The notes under the pieces: model-generated
Seen by the model: only the letters and a program-made list of their open reading frames with translations
Told to the model about the DNA's origin: nothing
Database searches by the model: none
Program-made: the position numbers and the translations under genes
Source of the DNA: Lachnospiraceae bacterium
GTDB lineage: Bacteria > Bacillota > Clostridia > Lachnospirales > Lachnospiraceae
Assembly: GCA_024698885.1 (NCBI GenBank)
Contig: JAILQQ010000239.1
Coordinates: forward strand, 1-34,803
Length of the DNA stretch: 34,803 nt
Direction: 5' to 3'
Shown: piece by piece, positions 7,855 through 14,750 of the stretch
How the letters are laid out: each line of letters opens with the position of its first letter
Numbering within the stretch: position 1 is the first letter of the stretch

Positions 7855-9183
7855 TCACTTAACGAACACGTCTCCGATGGTATAATTCAGCTTCGTCGCG
7901 TAATTATAATCCTCGACCACATGTACCACAAAATCCTCCGCCAGATCTCTCGGATTTCGGGAAAGTTTTCCGTCCCTGACCTTCAGATACTGATAGGGCA
8001 TATACTGATGCAGCATGCTGAGCGGGATCTCCACCTCTTCCATATTGGCAAAGAGCTTTTTAACCGCTTCCTGCATCTTCGGCTGCGCGAAATAGTACCG
8101 GCATCTGTCGGAAAAGCTGTATCTGCGCTTTAACGCCTTCTCTTCATCCGTTCCGTGATAATGCTTCTGCCAGTCCTTCGGATTCTCCATCATGGTCTCC
8201 TCCATGACCTCCATGAATCCGGCCTGCTTCTCCTCCGGAACCAGGATCTTTTCCATCATGGAAAGGGCGAACAGTCCCTCCCTCAGGGCAAAGGTAAGCG
8301 CCGGCCCGACCTTTAAGATCGCGATACCGTCCTCCACCATTTCCTTTAACGCTTCCGCCGGCTGATAATCCGTGGAATGTCCTTCGAGGACAATATTGTC
8401 ATATTTCTTCATGGCCTTTGTCAGCTCTCTTGCCTCCGCGCGGTCATAGCGGAAGAAATCGGCATCACCGAACTCTACGCCCGGCTGGACCACGATCCCG
8501 ATGATATTCTGAAACGCGTCCCTGATCCCTCTCTTTTCAAACTGCTCCTCATAGGTCTTCAGGGTCTTTTCCACAGCTTCCGGCTTTGTTACCGACAAAG
8601 AGTCCTCAACCTCCTGCGCGCCGCCCGGGATCGGCACCTCGCTGCCGATGATAAAGGCCGGTCTCTGTTCCTCAGGGTTCTTCTTAAGGAGCTCCTGATA
8701 AGCCTCTTCACAGGCTTCATAAAGGATCGCGCCCCGTCTTGCGATCGTTTCATCCGAAAGCGGCTGATCCGCCGGGTCATCCCCCACCCGCATGCTGGTA
8801 TCCAGATGGATCTTCTTAAAGCCCGCCGATACAAACATCTTCACCAGAGTAACAGACTTTTCCATCGCTTCCTTCTCCGGCTCGTTCACCCAGGTTAACG
8901 GTCCCAGATGATCGCCGCCCAAAATGATCTTCTCACGCGGGAAGCCGACGCCGTCTGCGATCTTATATACGAAATCCCGGTAGTCAGCCGGCTTCATGCC
9001 CGTATAGCCGCCAAACTGGTTCACCTGGTTTGCGGTCGCTTCTACCAGAACATAATCGTCAAATCTCTTTGCCTGCTTCAGGCAGGCCTCAATCACCAGA
9101 TCACTTGCTGTACAGAAGGACGGGATTCCCACGAATCTCATGCCCTCTTTTCTCTTTGCCAGGATCGATCTCATTGCATCCAT
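7855..9183 (-). CDS. GatZ/KbaZ-family protein (tagatose-bisphosphate aldolase subunit or tagatose-6-phosphate epimerase)
   Basis: 442 residues, slightly longer than E. coli GatZ/KbaZ. Family motifs: GIPSFCTASDLVIEA, LVEATANQVNQFGGYTGM, ILGGDHLGPLTW, KIHLDTSMRV, YIIGSEVPIPGG-like FIIGSEVPIPGGAQE, VVQPGVEFGD, VLEGHSTDYQ and ALREGLFAL. In enterobacteria GatZ supports the GatY aldolase that splits tagatose-1,6-bisphosphate, but no GatY/KbaY gene is in the window. Members of the same family from Agrobacterium are reported as D-tagatose-6-phosphate 4-epimerases, giving fructose-6-phosphate directly. The neighbouring GatD-like dehydrogenase and FGGY kinase would supply tagatose and tagatose-6-phosphate, which favours the epimerase reading; this is inference. 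The ATG at 9183 has AAAGGA 11 nt upstream, and the Met at codon 4 is an alternative. Confidence 0.88.
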   Translation of the reverse strand: MDAMRSILAKRKEGMRFVGIPSFCTASDLVIEACLKQAKRFDDYVLVEATANQVNQFGGYTGMKPADYRDFVYKIADGVGFPREKIILGGDHLGPLTWVNEPEKEAMEKSVTLVKMFVSAGFKKIHLDTSMRVGDDPADQPLSDETIARRGAILYEACEEAYQELLKKNPEEQRPAFIIGSEVPIPGGAQEVEDSLSVTKPEAVEKTLKTYEEQFEKRGIRDAFQNIIGIVVQPGVEFGDADFFRYDRAEARELTKAMKKYDNIVLEGHSTDYQPAEALKEMVEDGIAILKVGPALTFALREGLFALSMMEKILVPEEKQAGFMEVMEETMMENPKDWQKHYHGTDEEKALKRRYSFSDRCRYYFAQPKMQEAVKKLFANMEEVEIPLSMLHQYMPYQYLKVRDGKLSRNPRDLAEDFVVHVVEDYNYATKLNYTIGDVFVK

Positions 9184-9268
9184 AATTATTTTGGTCCTTT
9201 CAAGGTATATTTAATCGAATTCCTAAAACTTTTCGTACCTTCCAAACGGCACATGCCCCGGATTGTAT

Positions 9269-9300
9269 CAGGCAGATACCAAATCTTTTTGATCTGCCTG
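9269..9300. repeat. Hairpin next to the direct repeats
   Basis: CAGGCAGAT (9269-9277) and ATCTGCCTG (9292-9300) form a perfect 9-bp stem with a 14-nt loop immediately beside the first 87-bp repeat. No T-run follows on the minus strand, so it is not a standard terminator of the reductase gene. Confidence 0.6.
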
Positions 9301-9303
9301 GGT

Positions 9304-9390
9304 GGGAGCGGCGATGAAGTATTCGCTGACGAGGCACGCACACACAATTTAGTAAACATGTGCCCCGAGGAAGCGAATATCTCTCATCGC
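9304..9390. repeat. 87-bp direct repeat, copy 1 (self-complementary)
   Basis: This unit is repeated at 9429 with a single base difference. Each unit folds on itself: GCGATGA...TATTCGCT at one end pairs imperfectly with AGCGAATA...TCATCGC at the other, and an inner GGCAC pairs with GTGCC around an A/C-rich loop. The spacer between the reductase and GatZ-like genes (9184-9596) holds both copies; no believable gene is present there. Confidence 0.9.
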
Positions 9391-9428
9391 AGATTTCACA
9401 TAACGTTCTAAGCTGCGGATACCCGGGC

Positions 9429-9515
9429 GGGAGCGGCGATGAAGTATTTGCTGACGAGGCACGCACACACAATTTAGTAAACATGTGCCCCGAGGAAGCG
9501 AATATCTCTCATCGC
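9429..9515. repeat. 87-bp direct repeat, copy 2, in a longer hairpin
   Basis: Identical to copy 1 except C to T in the left arm, which keeps a G-T pair. Here the stem extends outward: ATACCCGGGCGGGA on the left (from about 9419) pairs with TCCCGCC...CCCGGGATAT on the right (to about 9539), giving a hairpin of about 120 nt. The repeats are 125 bp apart, start to start. Confidence 0.9.
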
Positions 9516-9596
9516 CGTTCCCGCCCCCTCCCGGGATATATTTCACGCGTTCGGGCAGTACACCGGGCTTTCGCCCATCCACTCTTTTCTTATGTT

Positions 9597-10610
9597 TTAA
9601 GCATCCGGGCAATCCACGATCACGCCGTCCTCATCCCACAGATCATGCCAGTCGTCTGCGCCGGGCCACAGGAACACCTGGCCCTTCACCAGTCTGTTAT
9701 TCTTCTCAAGCGTCGCGATCGTCGCCATTTCCGCATCCGTCAGGGGATCGGTCATCGTCGACTCGATATTGCTCGTATATTCGTTTTCATGAATCGAGAA
9801 CGGGATCGGGATCTGTCCTCTCTGCACCGCCCACTTCAAGGCGATGATCGCCGGATGCACGCCGTGTGCCTCGGCAATAGCCTTAAACTCCGGCACCTGC
9901 ATATCCGCGATATCCGTCGCCACGATGTCACGCTCCGGTCTCTGGGGAGAGCCAAGGGGCATAAAGCCGATAGGCTGGATATCATGCGCCACCAGATAGT
10001 CAAACAGCTCCTGCTGCTGGAAGCAGGGATGCAGCTCAAGCTCGCAGGCAACGGGCTTGATCTTAAACTGGTCGATCACGGCGTTCAGCTTCGGGATCGT
10101 CATATTGGAAATGCCGATATGGCGTACCAGGCCCTTTTCCACCAGCGCCTCGATCTGACGGTAGGTATCGATAAACTCCGCTACCGAGAAGGGCTTGCTG
10201 TCGGGATTTCTGGAATCCACGTCGCATCCGGGCGCATGATAGTTCGGGAAAGGCCAGTGAATAAAGAACAGATCGATATAATCGCACTGTAAGTCCGCGA
10301 TACTCTTTCGGCAGGATTTCTCCACCTCGCGGTGCATATCGTTCCAGACCTTCGTCATGATATACAGATCCTTCCGTTCCACCACGCCCTCGTCAAAAGC
10401 AGCCTTAAAGACACGGCCGATCTGATCTTCATTGCCATAACAGGCCGCGCAGTCAAACATCCGGTAACCGGCACGGATCGCGCCCGCCACCGCGTTCGAA
10501 ACCTCATCCGGTGTAAAGCGGTCGGAACCGAAGGTACCCATGCCCATGCAGGGAACCTTGTCACCGGTGTTCAGCGTGATCTGCGGGACCTTTTTTGCAT
10601 CAACTCCCAT
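9597..10610 (-). CDS. Aldo/keto reductase
   Basis: 337 residues, a TIM-barrel NADPH-dependent oxidoreductase. The catalytic tetrad is complete: Asp53 and Tyr58 (FDCAACYGNE), Lys87 (MTKVWN) and His118 (FIHWPFP). GMGTFGSD near residue 25 and HIGISNMTIPKLN are further family motifs, and the C-terminal part IPIPFSIHENEYTSNI binds the cofactor. The start at 10610 follows AGGAGG by 8 nt; an upstream in-frame Met at 10643 lacks a ribosome site. It probably interconverts a sugar or ketose and its polyol, or detoxifies a lactaldehyde-like product of deoxysugar breakdown. The context (GatD-like dehydrogenase and kinase upstream) favours polyol metabolism. Substrate unknown. Confidence 0.9.
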   Translation of the reverse strand: MGVDAKKVPQITLNTGDKVPCMGMGTFGSDRFTPDEVSNAVAGAIRAGYRMFDCAACYGNEDQIGRVFKAAFDEGVVERKDLYIMTKVWNDMHREVEKSCRKSIADLQCDYIDLFFIHWPFPNYHAPGCDVDSRNPDSKPFSVAEFIDTYRQIEALVEKGLVRHIGISNMTIPKLNAVIDQFKIKPVACELELHPCFQQQELFDYLVAHDIQPIGFMPLGSPQRPERDIVATDIADMQVPEFKAIAEAHGVHPAIIALKWAVQRGQIPIPFSIHENEYTSNIESTMTDPLTDAEMATIATLEKNNRLVKGQVFLWPGADDWHDLWDEDGVIVDCPDA

Positions 10611-10647
10611 TTCTTTTTCCTCCTGTTTAACATTGTTTAACATTGAT

Positions 10648-10908
10648 TTATTCTGTTACTGTCTCATCCTTATCTTTATCTTTATCCTTATCTTTTCCTT
10701 TACATTGGCATTTGTCTTTATCTTTCTTCCTGCAGCAGGTGGTATTTCCGTTATTGTTGCCGATCCGGTAACTGCGCTTGGGCGCAAACAGAAAGCCCAG
10801 CACAAAGCCTCCGAGCAGTGCCGTAAGAAGCTCGAAAAACACCATTTTTCTGTTTACGACTGTCTCATAGTCCAGACCGTCCAGATAATCTTGCCATTTC
10901 TTGATCAT
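10648..10908 (-). CDS. Small membrane protein with KD-repeat tail
   Basis: 86 residues. A short N-terminal cytoplasmic part (MIKKWQDYLDGLDYE) is followed by one hydrophobic helix (VFFELLTALLGGFVLGFLFAP, about residues 23-43) whose end resembles YtxH-type small proteins. A two-cysteine stretch TTCCRKKDKDKCQC follows, then a tail of alternating Lys-Asp. The tail is encoded by tandem 6-bp units (about 10660-10700), so length changes keep the frame. The start has AAAGGAG 5 nt upstream. It sits in the operon between the GatD-like dehydrogenase (21 nt gap) and the aldo/keto reductase (37 nt gap). The function is unknown; the charged tail and CC/CxC cysteines could bind metal, but this is speculation. 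Confidence 0.75.
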   Translation of the reverse strand: MIKKWQDYLDGLDYETVVNRKMVFFELLTALLGGFVLGFLFAPKRSYRIGNNNGNTTCCRKKDKDKCQCKGKDKDKDKDKDETVTE

Positions 10909-10929
10909 AGCAGCTCCTTTCCGTATATC

Positions 10930-11979
10930 CTATGCCTCACTGTCGATCAGGATCTTTCCCTTTACGGTGCCCGGCGTCTTGAACATTTCGAAGGCATCCG
11001 CGATCTGCGAAAGAGGGATCTTTTTGAAAATAAAGGACTCATCGAACTTAAGCTGCCCGGTCTTGAAATAATACGCCGCCAGTTCCCATTCATCCCCGGG
11101 GAACGGTGCCGAATAGCTCATCCAGGAGCCTGTCAGCATAAACTCCTTGCGGTTCATATTCTCCCATTCGTCTACGCTGAAGGAAAGCTCCTTCGTCGGC
11201 GTACCGATAAAGCAGACGTTCGCTTTGTTGGCCGCAAGCTTAAAGGCCAGCCGCATCGTGATCGTATTGCCGGCCGTTTCATAGACATAGTCAAAGCCTC
11301 TTCCGTCCGTGATCTCGTTCACCTCGTCCATGAAGCCCTCTTTTCCGGAATTCACGCCGAAGTCCGCGCCGAGGCGCTTTGCCAGATCGAGCCGTTCGGG
11401 AACGATATCGAAAACCGCTACCTTCTTCGCGCCGAAGATCTTCGCCCACTGCATCGTCATCATCCCGATGGTACCGCCGCCGAGGATCGCCACCGTCTTG
11501 CCGCCCTCGTAGGGAACCCGCCTGAGCCCGTGCAGGGCTACCGTAGCCGGCTCAAAAAAGGCGCCCTGGTCAAAGCCTATGGAATCGTCAAACTTCACCA
11601 CGTTCTTCTCGGGTACCATGACATATTCGGCAAAGCTTCCGAATTCCCTCGAACCGATAAAGCTGTATTTCTTGCAGAGAGAATAATTGCCCTTCTGGCA
11701 GTCAGGGCATTTCATGCAGGGCACAAGCGGGATCCCCGCCACACGGTCGCCGGGCTTTACGGAAGTCACGCCCTCGCCTACCTCCGCCACTGTTCCGGAA
11801 AATTCATGTCCGAGCACATTGGGAAAGTAATGGCAGGCATCCCCGTTTACCCGTGGGACATCGGATCCGCAGATCCCTGTATATTTTACCTTTACCAGAA
11901 CCTTTCCCGGCACGATCGCCGGCTTGTCGATATCCTCGTAGCGGATATCATTTTTTGCATGTACCACTCCTGCTTTCAT
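10930..11979 (-). CDS. Zinc-dependent polyol dehydrogenase (GatD-like, MDR family)
   Basis: 349 residues, a medium-chain dehydrogenase. Catalytic zinc ligands are Cys37 (GICGSD), His58 and Glu59 (LGHEF); the structural zinc cysteines 88, 91, 94 and 102 (PCMKCPDCQKGNYSLC) are all present. The Rossmann motif is AILGGGTIGMM. The segments HYFPNVLGHEFSG, KYSFIGSREFGSFAEY and LTGSWMSYSAPFPGDEWE closely follow galactitol-1-phosphate 5-dehydrogenase GatD rather than sorbitol or threonine dehydrogenases. GatD makes tagatose-6-phosphate from galactitol-1-phosphate, a PTS product. No PTS genes are here, so a non-phosphorylated polyol (galactitol, altritol) oxidised to a ketose is a reasonable alternative. 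AAGGAG precedes the start. It follows the FGGY kinase by 88 nt containing a hairpin. Confidence 0.9.
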   Translation of the reverse strand: MKAGVVHAKNDIRYEDIDKPAIVPGKVLVKVKYTGICGSDVPRVNGDACHYFPNVLGHEFSGTVAEVGEGVTSVKPGDRVAGIPLVPCMKCPDCQKGNYSLCKKYSFIGSREFGSFAEYVMVPEKNVVKFDDSIGFDQGAFFEPATVALHGLRRVPYEGGKTVAILGGGTIGMMTMQWAKIFGAKKVAVFDIVPERLDLAKRLGADFGVNSGKEGFMDEVNEITDGRGFDYVYETAGNTITMRLAFKLAANKANVCFIGTPTKELSFSVDEWENMNRKEFMLTGSWMSYSAPFPGDEWELAAYYFKTGQLKFDESFIFKKIPLSQIADAFEMFKTPGTVKGKILIDSEA

Positions 11980-12021
11980 CTCTGTCTCCTTTTCTGCGTA
12001 GATCTTATCGGTGTATCCGTC

Positions 12022-12039
12022 CGGACCCCTTCGGGTCCG
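12022..12039 (-). promoter_or_regulatory. Intercistronic hairpin between kinase and dehydrogenase genes
   Basis: CGGACCC, a 4-nt loop, GGGTCCG forms a perfect 7-bp GC stem; on the minus strand the loop is GAAG. No T-run follows, so it is more likely an mRNA stability or processing site than a terminator. Confidence 0.45.
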
Positions 12040-12067
12040 AAACAGTAACCGTCGATTCCGTATTTCT

Positions 12068-13549
12068 TCAATATGATGCGAAGGTCTTTCTCAAGTCCTC
12101 ATAAAGCTCCAGATACAATCGCATCGCCTGATCATAGGCGGCCCGGTTGCTTTCATCCGGCTCCTGTGTTCTCGTGATCCGGATCGTCCGTTTCACGGCC
12201 TCGTCATAGTCCCGGTAAAGTCCCGTGCCGACACCTGCGAGAATAGCGGCGCCCAGGGTCGTTGCCGTATCGGAGGTCGGTACATGTATCGTCTTTCCGG
12301 TCACGTCAGCCTTGATCTGCGTCCACAGGATCGAATTGGAGGAACCGCCCATGGAATTCATGCTGTCGACCTTCACCCCGGTCTCCGCCGCTGTCCTGAG
12401 ATTATGCTCCAGGGAATAGGCAACCCCCTCAAGCACCGCACGGATCATATGTCCTCTTGTTTTATCAAAGGAAAGGCCGTAGAAAACACCCTTTGCGTCA
12501 GGATCCCAGATCGGGGATCTTTCTCCTGCCATGTAAGGCAGGAAGATCACGCCGTCCGCTCCGGCCTTCACGTTTTCCGCTTCCTTCGTAAGCTCATCAA
12601 AGCTCATCCGCGGAGCAAGCTCCTGTCTGAACCACTTAAGCGTTCCGCCGCCGCCTACCGTTCCGCCCTGTAAGAGCCAGAGGCCGGGCACCACATGGGC
12701 GCCGAGGATCAGCTTTTTATGGGAAAGGGCCCGGTCGGTACAGATACTCATTCCGCCGGCCTGTCCACCCTGCTCCTGGGTCTGGCCGGGCTTGTATACC
12801 CCGGCTCCCAGCGTCCCGCAGGCGGCGTCCAGACCGCCTGCTACTACTCTGGTTCCTTCCTTTAAGCCCGTGAGCTCAGCCGCCTCTTTTGTCACGGTTC
12901 CGATCACCGTGTCGCAGGCCACCGGCTCCGGCACCAGCTCCGTCGAAAGACCGAGCTTTTCCGCAAGGGCCGGATCATAGGAAAGCTTATCCATATTGAA
13001 GAAATGGAGACCGTAGCACTGGGACAGATCCTGACTGATCTCTCCGGTCAGCTTCATGCCGATATAGCTGTTGCTCTGGAGGTATTTGAACGCGCGGGAG
13101 AAGATCTCCGGCCGTTCCTCCTTATACCAGAGGAGCTTCGGCGTTACATAGGAGGGGAGGAAATCATTGCCGGCCACCGAAAAGATCGTGTCCTCACCGA
13201 TCTCCCGCTTCACTCTTTCACAGATATTGCGGGCCCTGGTATCCATCCAGATCGGCGTATTGCATAAAACGTTTCGCTCACGGTCAATCGGAATTGCCGA
13301 CCAGCTCTGACCGTCTATCCCGATGCCGGAAATCGCGTCGGCATCCACGCCATCCCGCGTCAGTACCTCGCGGATCCCGCGGCAGATAGCGTCCCACCAT
13401 TCCTCGGGATTCTGCTCTGCGTAGCCATTCTGCGGGTAGTATACCTGATAGGACTGGTTCGTCTGCGCAACGACCGTGCCGTCTAAATCAAATACAGCCA
13501 CCTTGCAGGCGGAGGTTCCGATATCTATGCCAAGCAGCAGTTCTTTCAT
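12068..13549 (-). CDS. Xylulokinase-like FGGY carbohydrate kinase
   Basis: 493 residues with the two actin-like domains of FGGY kinases. Seen: LLLGIDIGTSACKVAVFD (phosphate 1 loop), ISGIGIDGQSWSAIPID, TPIWMDTRA, LDAACGTLGAGVYKPGQ, the FGGY-type region FLPYMAGERSPIWDPDAKGVF, and the adenosine site NSMGGSSNSILWTQIKADVTG. Asp in GIDGQ is the likely catalytic base position. Xylulokinase phosphorylates D-xylulose, but the same subfamily includes D-tagatose and ribulose kinases. With FucI upstream and GatD- and GatZ-like genes downstream, the true substrate may be D-tagatose or D-ribulose rather than D-xylulose. It has its own promoter (13636-13663) and a palindromic operator at 13579-13594 in the leader, so it probably heads the operon that continues to the aldo/keto reductase. 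Confidence 0.9.
   Translation of the reverse strand: MKELLLGIDIGTSACKVAVFDLDGTVVAQTNQSYQVYYPQNGYAEQNPEEWWDAICRGIREVLTRDGVDADAISGIGIDGQSWSAIPIDRERNVLCNTPIWMDTRARNICERVKREIGEDTIFSVAGNDFLPSYVTPKLLWYKEERPEIFSRAFKYLQSNSYIGMKLTGEISQDLSQCYGLHFFNMDKLSYDPALAEKLGLSTELVPEPVACDTVIGTVTKEAAELTGLKEGTRVVAGGLDAACGTLGAGVYKPGQTQEQGGQAGGMSICTDRALSHKKLILGAHVVPGLWLLQGGTVGGGGTLKWFRQELAPRMSFDELTKEAENVKAGADGVIFLPYMAGERSPIWDPDAKGVFYGLSFDKTRGHMIRAVLEGVAYSLEHNLRTAAETGVKVDSMNSMGGSSNSILWTQIKADVTGKTIHVPTSDTATTLGAAILAGVGTGLYRDYDEAVKRTIRITRTQEPDESNRAAYDQAMRLYLELYEDLRKTFASY
13268..13279. promoter_or_regulatory. Intragenic partial LacI-type site
   Basis: AAACGTTTCGCT inside the FGGY kinase gene repeats 12 of the 16 bases of the main operator at 13579, about 310 bp away. 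It could be an auxiliary operator for looping, but may equally be coincidental coding sequence. Confidence 0.25.
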
Positions 13550-13578
13550 GGTCTGTTCGTCTCCCGAAGTGATGATAA

Positions 13579-13594
13579 AGCGAAACGTTTCGCT
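13579..13594. promoter_or_regulatory. LacI-family operator, perfect palindrome
   Basis: AGCGAAACGTTTCGCT is a perfect 16-bp palindrome with the central CG typical of LacI-family sites. It lies in the leader of the FGGY kinase, about 35-50 nt after the predicted transcription start, where bound repressor would block elongation. A close relative sits before fucI, and the gene for a LacI-type regulator is between them. Confidence 0.8.
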
Positions 13595-13635
13595 CTTTCT
13601 GAAAAAAATAAAATCCGTTACCCGAATTCATTCTC

Positions 13636-13663
13636 AGTATAACATACCGTTGCCTGTTGTCAA
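13636..13663 (-). promoter_or_regulatory. Promoter of the FGGY kinase operon
   Basis: On the minus strand: TTGACA (13658-13663), 16 bp, TATACT (13636-13641) preceded by TGT, an extended -10 box. The -35 box overlaps the stop codon of the lacI-type gene. Very close to consensus, so tight repression by the operator at 13579 is expected. Confidence 0.85.
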
Positions 13664-14670
13664 GCCGTTAATTGCGCGATGGAATTTCCGTCGCTGATCC
13701 TGGTGCTCAGAATGATCTCCGACGAGAGCGCCTTGTCCTTGCTGTTAATCTTCTGCAGCAGAAGCTCGCAGGCCTTTTCTCCCATTTCCTGCATGGGCTG
13801 CACCACCATATAGAGTCTCGGCTCCATGATATGCGACAGGATCAGGTCGTCAAAGCCCATGAGTGAAATATCCCGGGGGCAGGAAAGCTCCGATTCGTTG
13901 ACGGCCATGACCGCCCCGAGGCTCACCTCGTAATTGCTCAGAAATACCGCTGTCGGCGGATCATGCAGGGACAGAAGCTTCTTCATGCTCTCATAGCCGA
14001 ATTCAATGGAATGATCTCTTTTGCGGACATAGTCCCGCGGGATCGGCAGGGAGGCGTCCTCCATGGCGGCCACATAGCCCTTATAACGTTCATAACCCGT
14101 ATATTCGTTCCGTTCATCCGAACAGATCACCGCGATCTTGCGATGATGGTTCTCGATCAGGCGGGAAACCGCCCGGTACGCGGCCTTTCGGTTATCGATC
14201 CGGACGCAGTCCAGAGATTCGTCCGCCAAAGGGCGGTCCAAAAGGACCACCGGGATATCCGCCTCCTTCGCCGGCTTTAAAAAAGCGGCACTGCGGGAGA
14301 TCGGCAGCACGATGATCCCGTCCACCTTTTTGTTGACGAGGAAGCGGATATTCTCCGCTTCCACCGTCTGATCATTCTGTGAGTCACAGATCAGGAGCCC
14401 GTAGCGTTCCTTCCGAAGTGCCTGCCCGATATAACGGAGCAGGGTCCCGTTGAAGAGACTGCCGATATCGTAGGCCACCACGCCCACCGTACGCGTTTTA
14501 TTGGTCACTAACCCCCGCGCGAGCTCATTCGGTTCATAGCGGAGCTCTCTGATCGCCTTTTCTATCAGGATCTTATTTTCCGGCAGCACATTGCCGCCGT
14601 TCAAAAACTTGGAAATAGTGGCTAACGACAGGCCGGTTCTTTCCTTGATATCCCGAATTGTTGATGACAT
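13660..14670 (-). CDS. LacI-family transcriptional regulator
   Basis: 336 residues. The N-terminal helix-turn-helix is clear: TIRDIKERTGLSLATISKFLNG followed by the hinge helix region YEPNELARGL (to about residue 58). The effector domain of the periplasmic-binding type follows, with TVGVVAYDIGSLFNGTLLRYIG, KVDGIIVLPISR, PVVLLDRPLADESLDCVRIDN and ISLMGFDDLILSHIMEPRL. It probably represses fucI and the FGGY kinase operon through the two palindromes flanking its own gene, and would be released by a pathway sugar or sugar phosphate. It is placed between fucI and the kinase in the same direction, behind a strong hairpin (14703-14745) that separates it from fucI. The effector is unknown. Confidence 0.93.
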   Translation of the reverse strand: MSSTIRDIKERTGLSLATISKFLNGGNVLPENKILIEKAIRELRYEPNELARGLVTNKTRTVGVVAYDIGSLFNGTLLRYIGQALRKERYGLLICDSQNDQTVEAENIRFLVNKKVDGIIVLPISRSAAFLKPAKEADIPVVLLDRPLADESLDCVRIDNRKAAYRAVSRLIENHHRKIAVICSDERNEYTGYERYKGYVAAMEDASLPIPRDYVRKRDHSIEFGYESMKKLLSLHDPPTAVFLSNYEVSLGAVMAVNESELSCPRDISLMGFDDLILSHIMEPRLYMVVQPMQEMGEKACELLLQKINSKDKALSSEIILSTRISDGNSIAQLTA

Positions 14671-14702
14671 ACCGTTTTCCCTTATCTGTGCTGATGTTCA
14701 CA

Positions 14703-14745
14703 ATGTTGGGGTCAAAAGTCACATGGCGCCTTTTGGCCCCAACAT
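14703..14745 (-). promoter_or_regulatory. Strong hairpin between fucI and the lacI-type gene
   Basis: ATGTTGGGGTCAAAAG and CTTTTGGCCCCAACAT form a 16-bp stem (one T-G/wobble position) with an 11-nt loop, 6 nt after the fucI stop. On the minus strand it is followed by TGTGAAC, without a T-run, so it is a 3'-end stabiliser or partial terminator rather than a classical one. It would keep regulator expression below that of fucI. Confidence 0.7.
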
Positions 14746-14750
14746 CATGC

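Noticed and set aside
9304..9515. CRISPR-like array
   Set aside because: Only two units of 87 bp with a 38-bp gap, units self-complementary, no cas genes in the window.
9360..10292. Open frames running through the 87-bp repeats (with repeated peptide VFADEARTHNLVN) and into the reductase gene
   Set aside because: The repeated peptide comes from translating the DNA repeat; the rest is antisense to the reductase. No ribosome site was found.
10540..12048. A 502-codon open frame on the plus strand opposite the dehydrogenase, small membrane protein and reductase genes
   Set aside because: It is antisense to three well-supported genes, has no ribosome site at its start, and its translation shows no family motif; it is a shadow of codon bias.
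12020..12050. Shared word CCGAAACAGT between the hairpin at 12022 and the long hairpin at 23091-23272 as evidence for a common element
   Set aside because: A single 10-base match in a window this size is expected by chance, and the surrounding structures differ.
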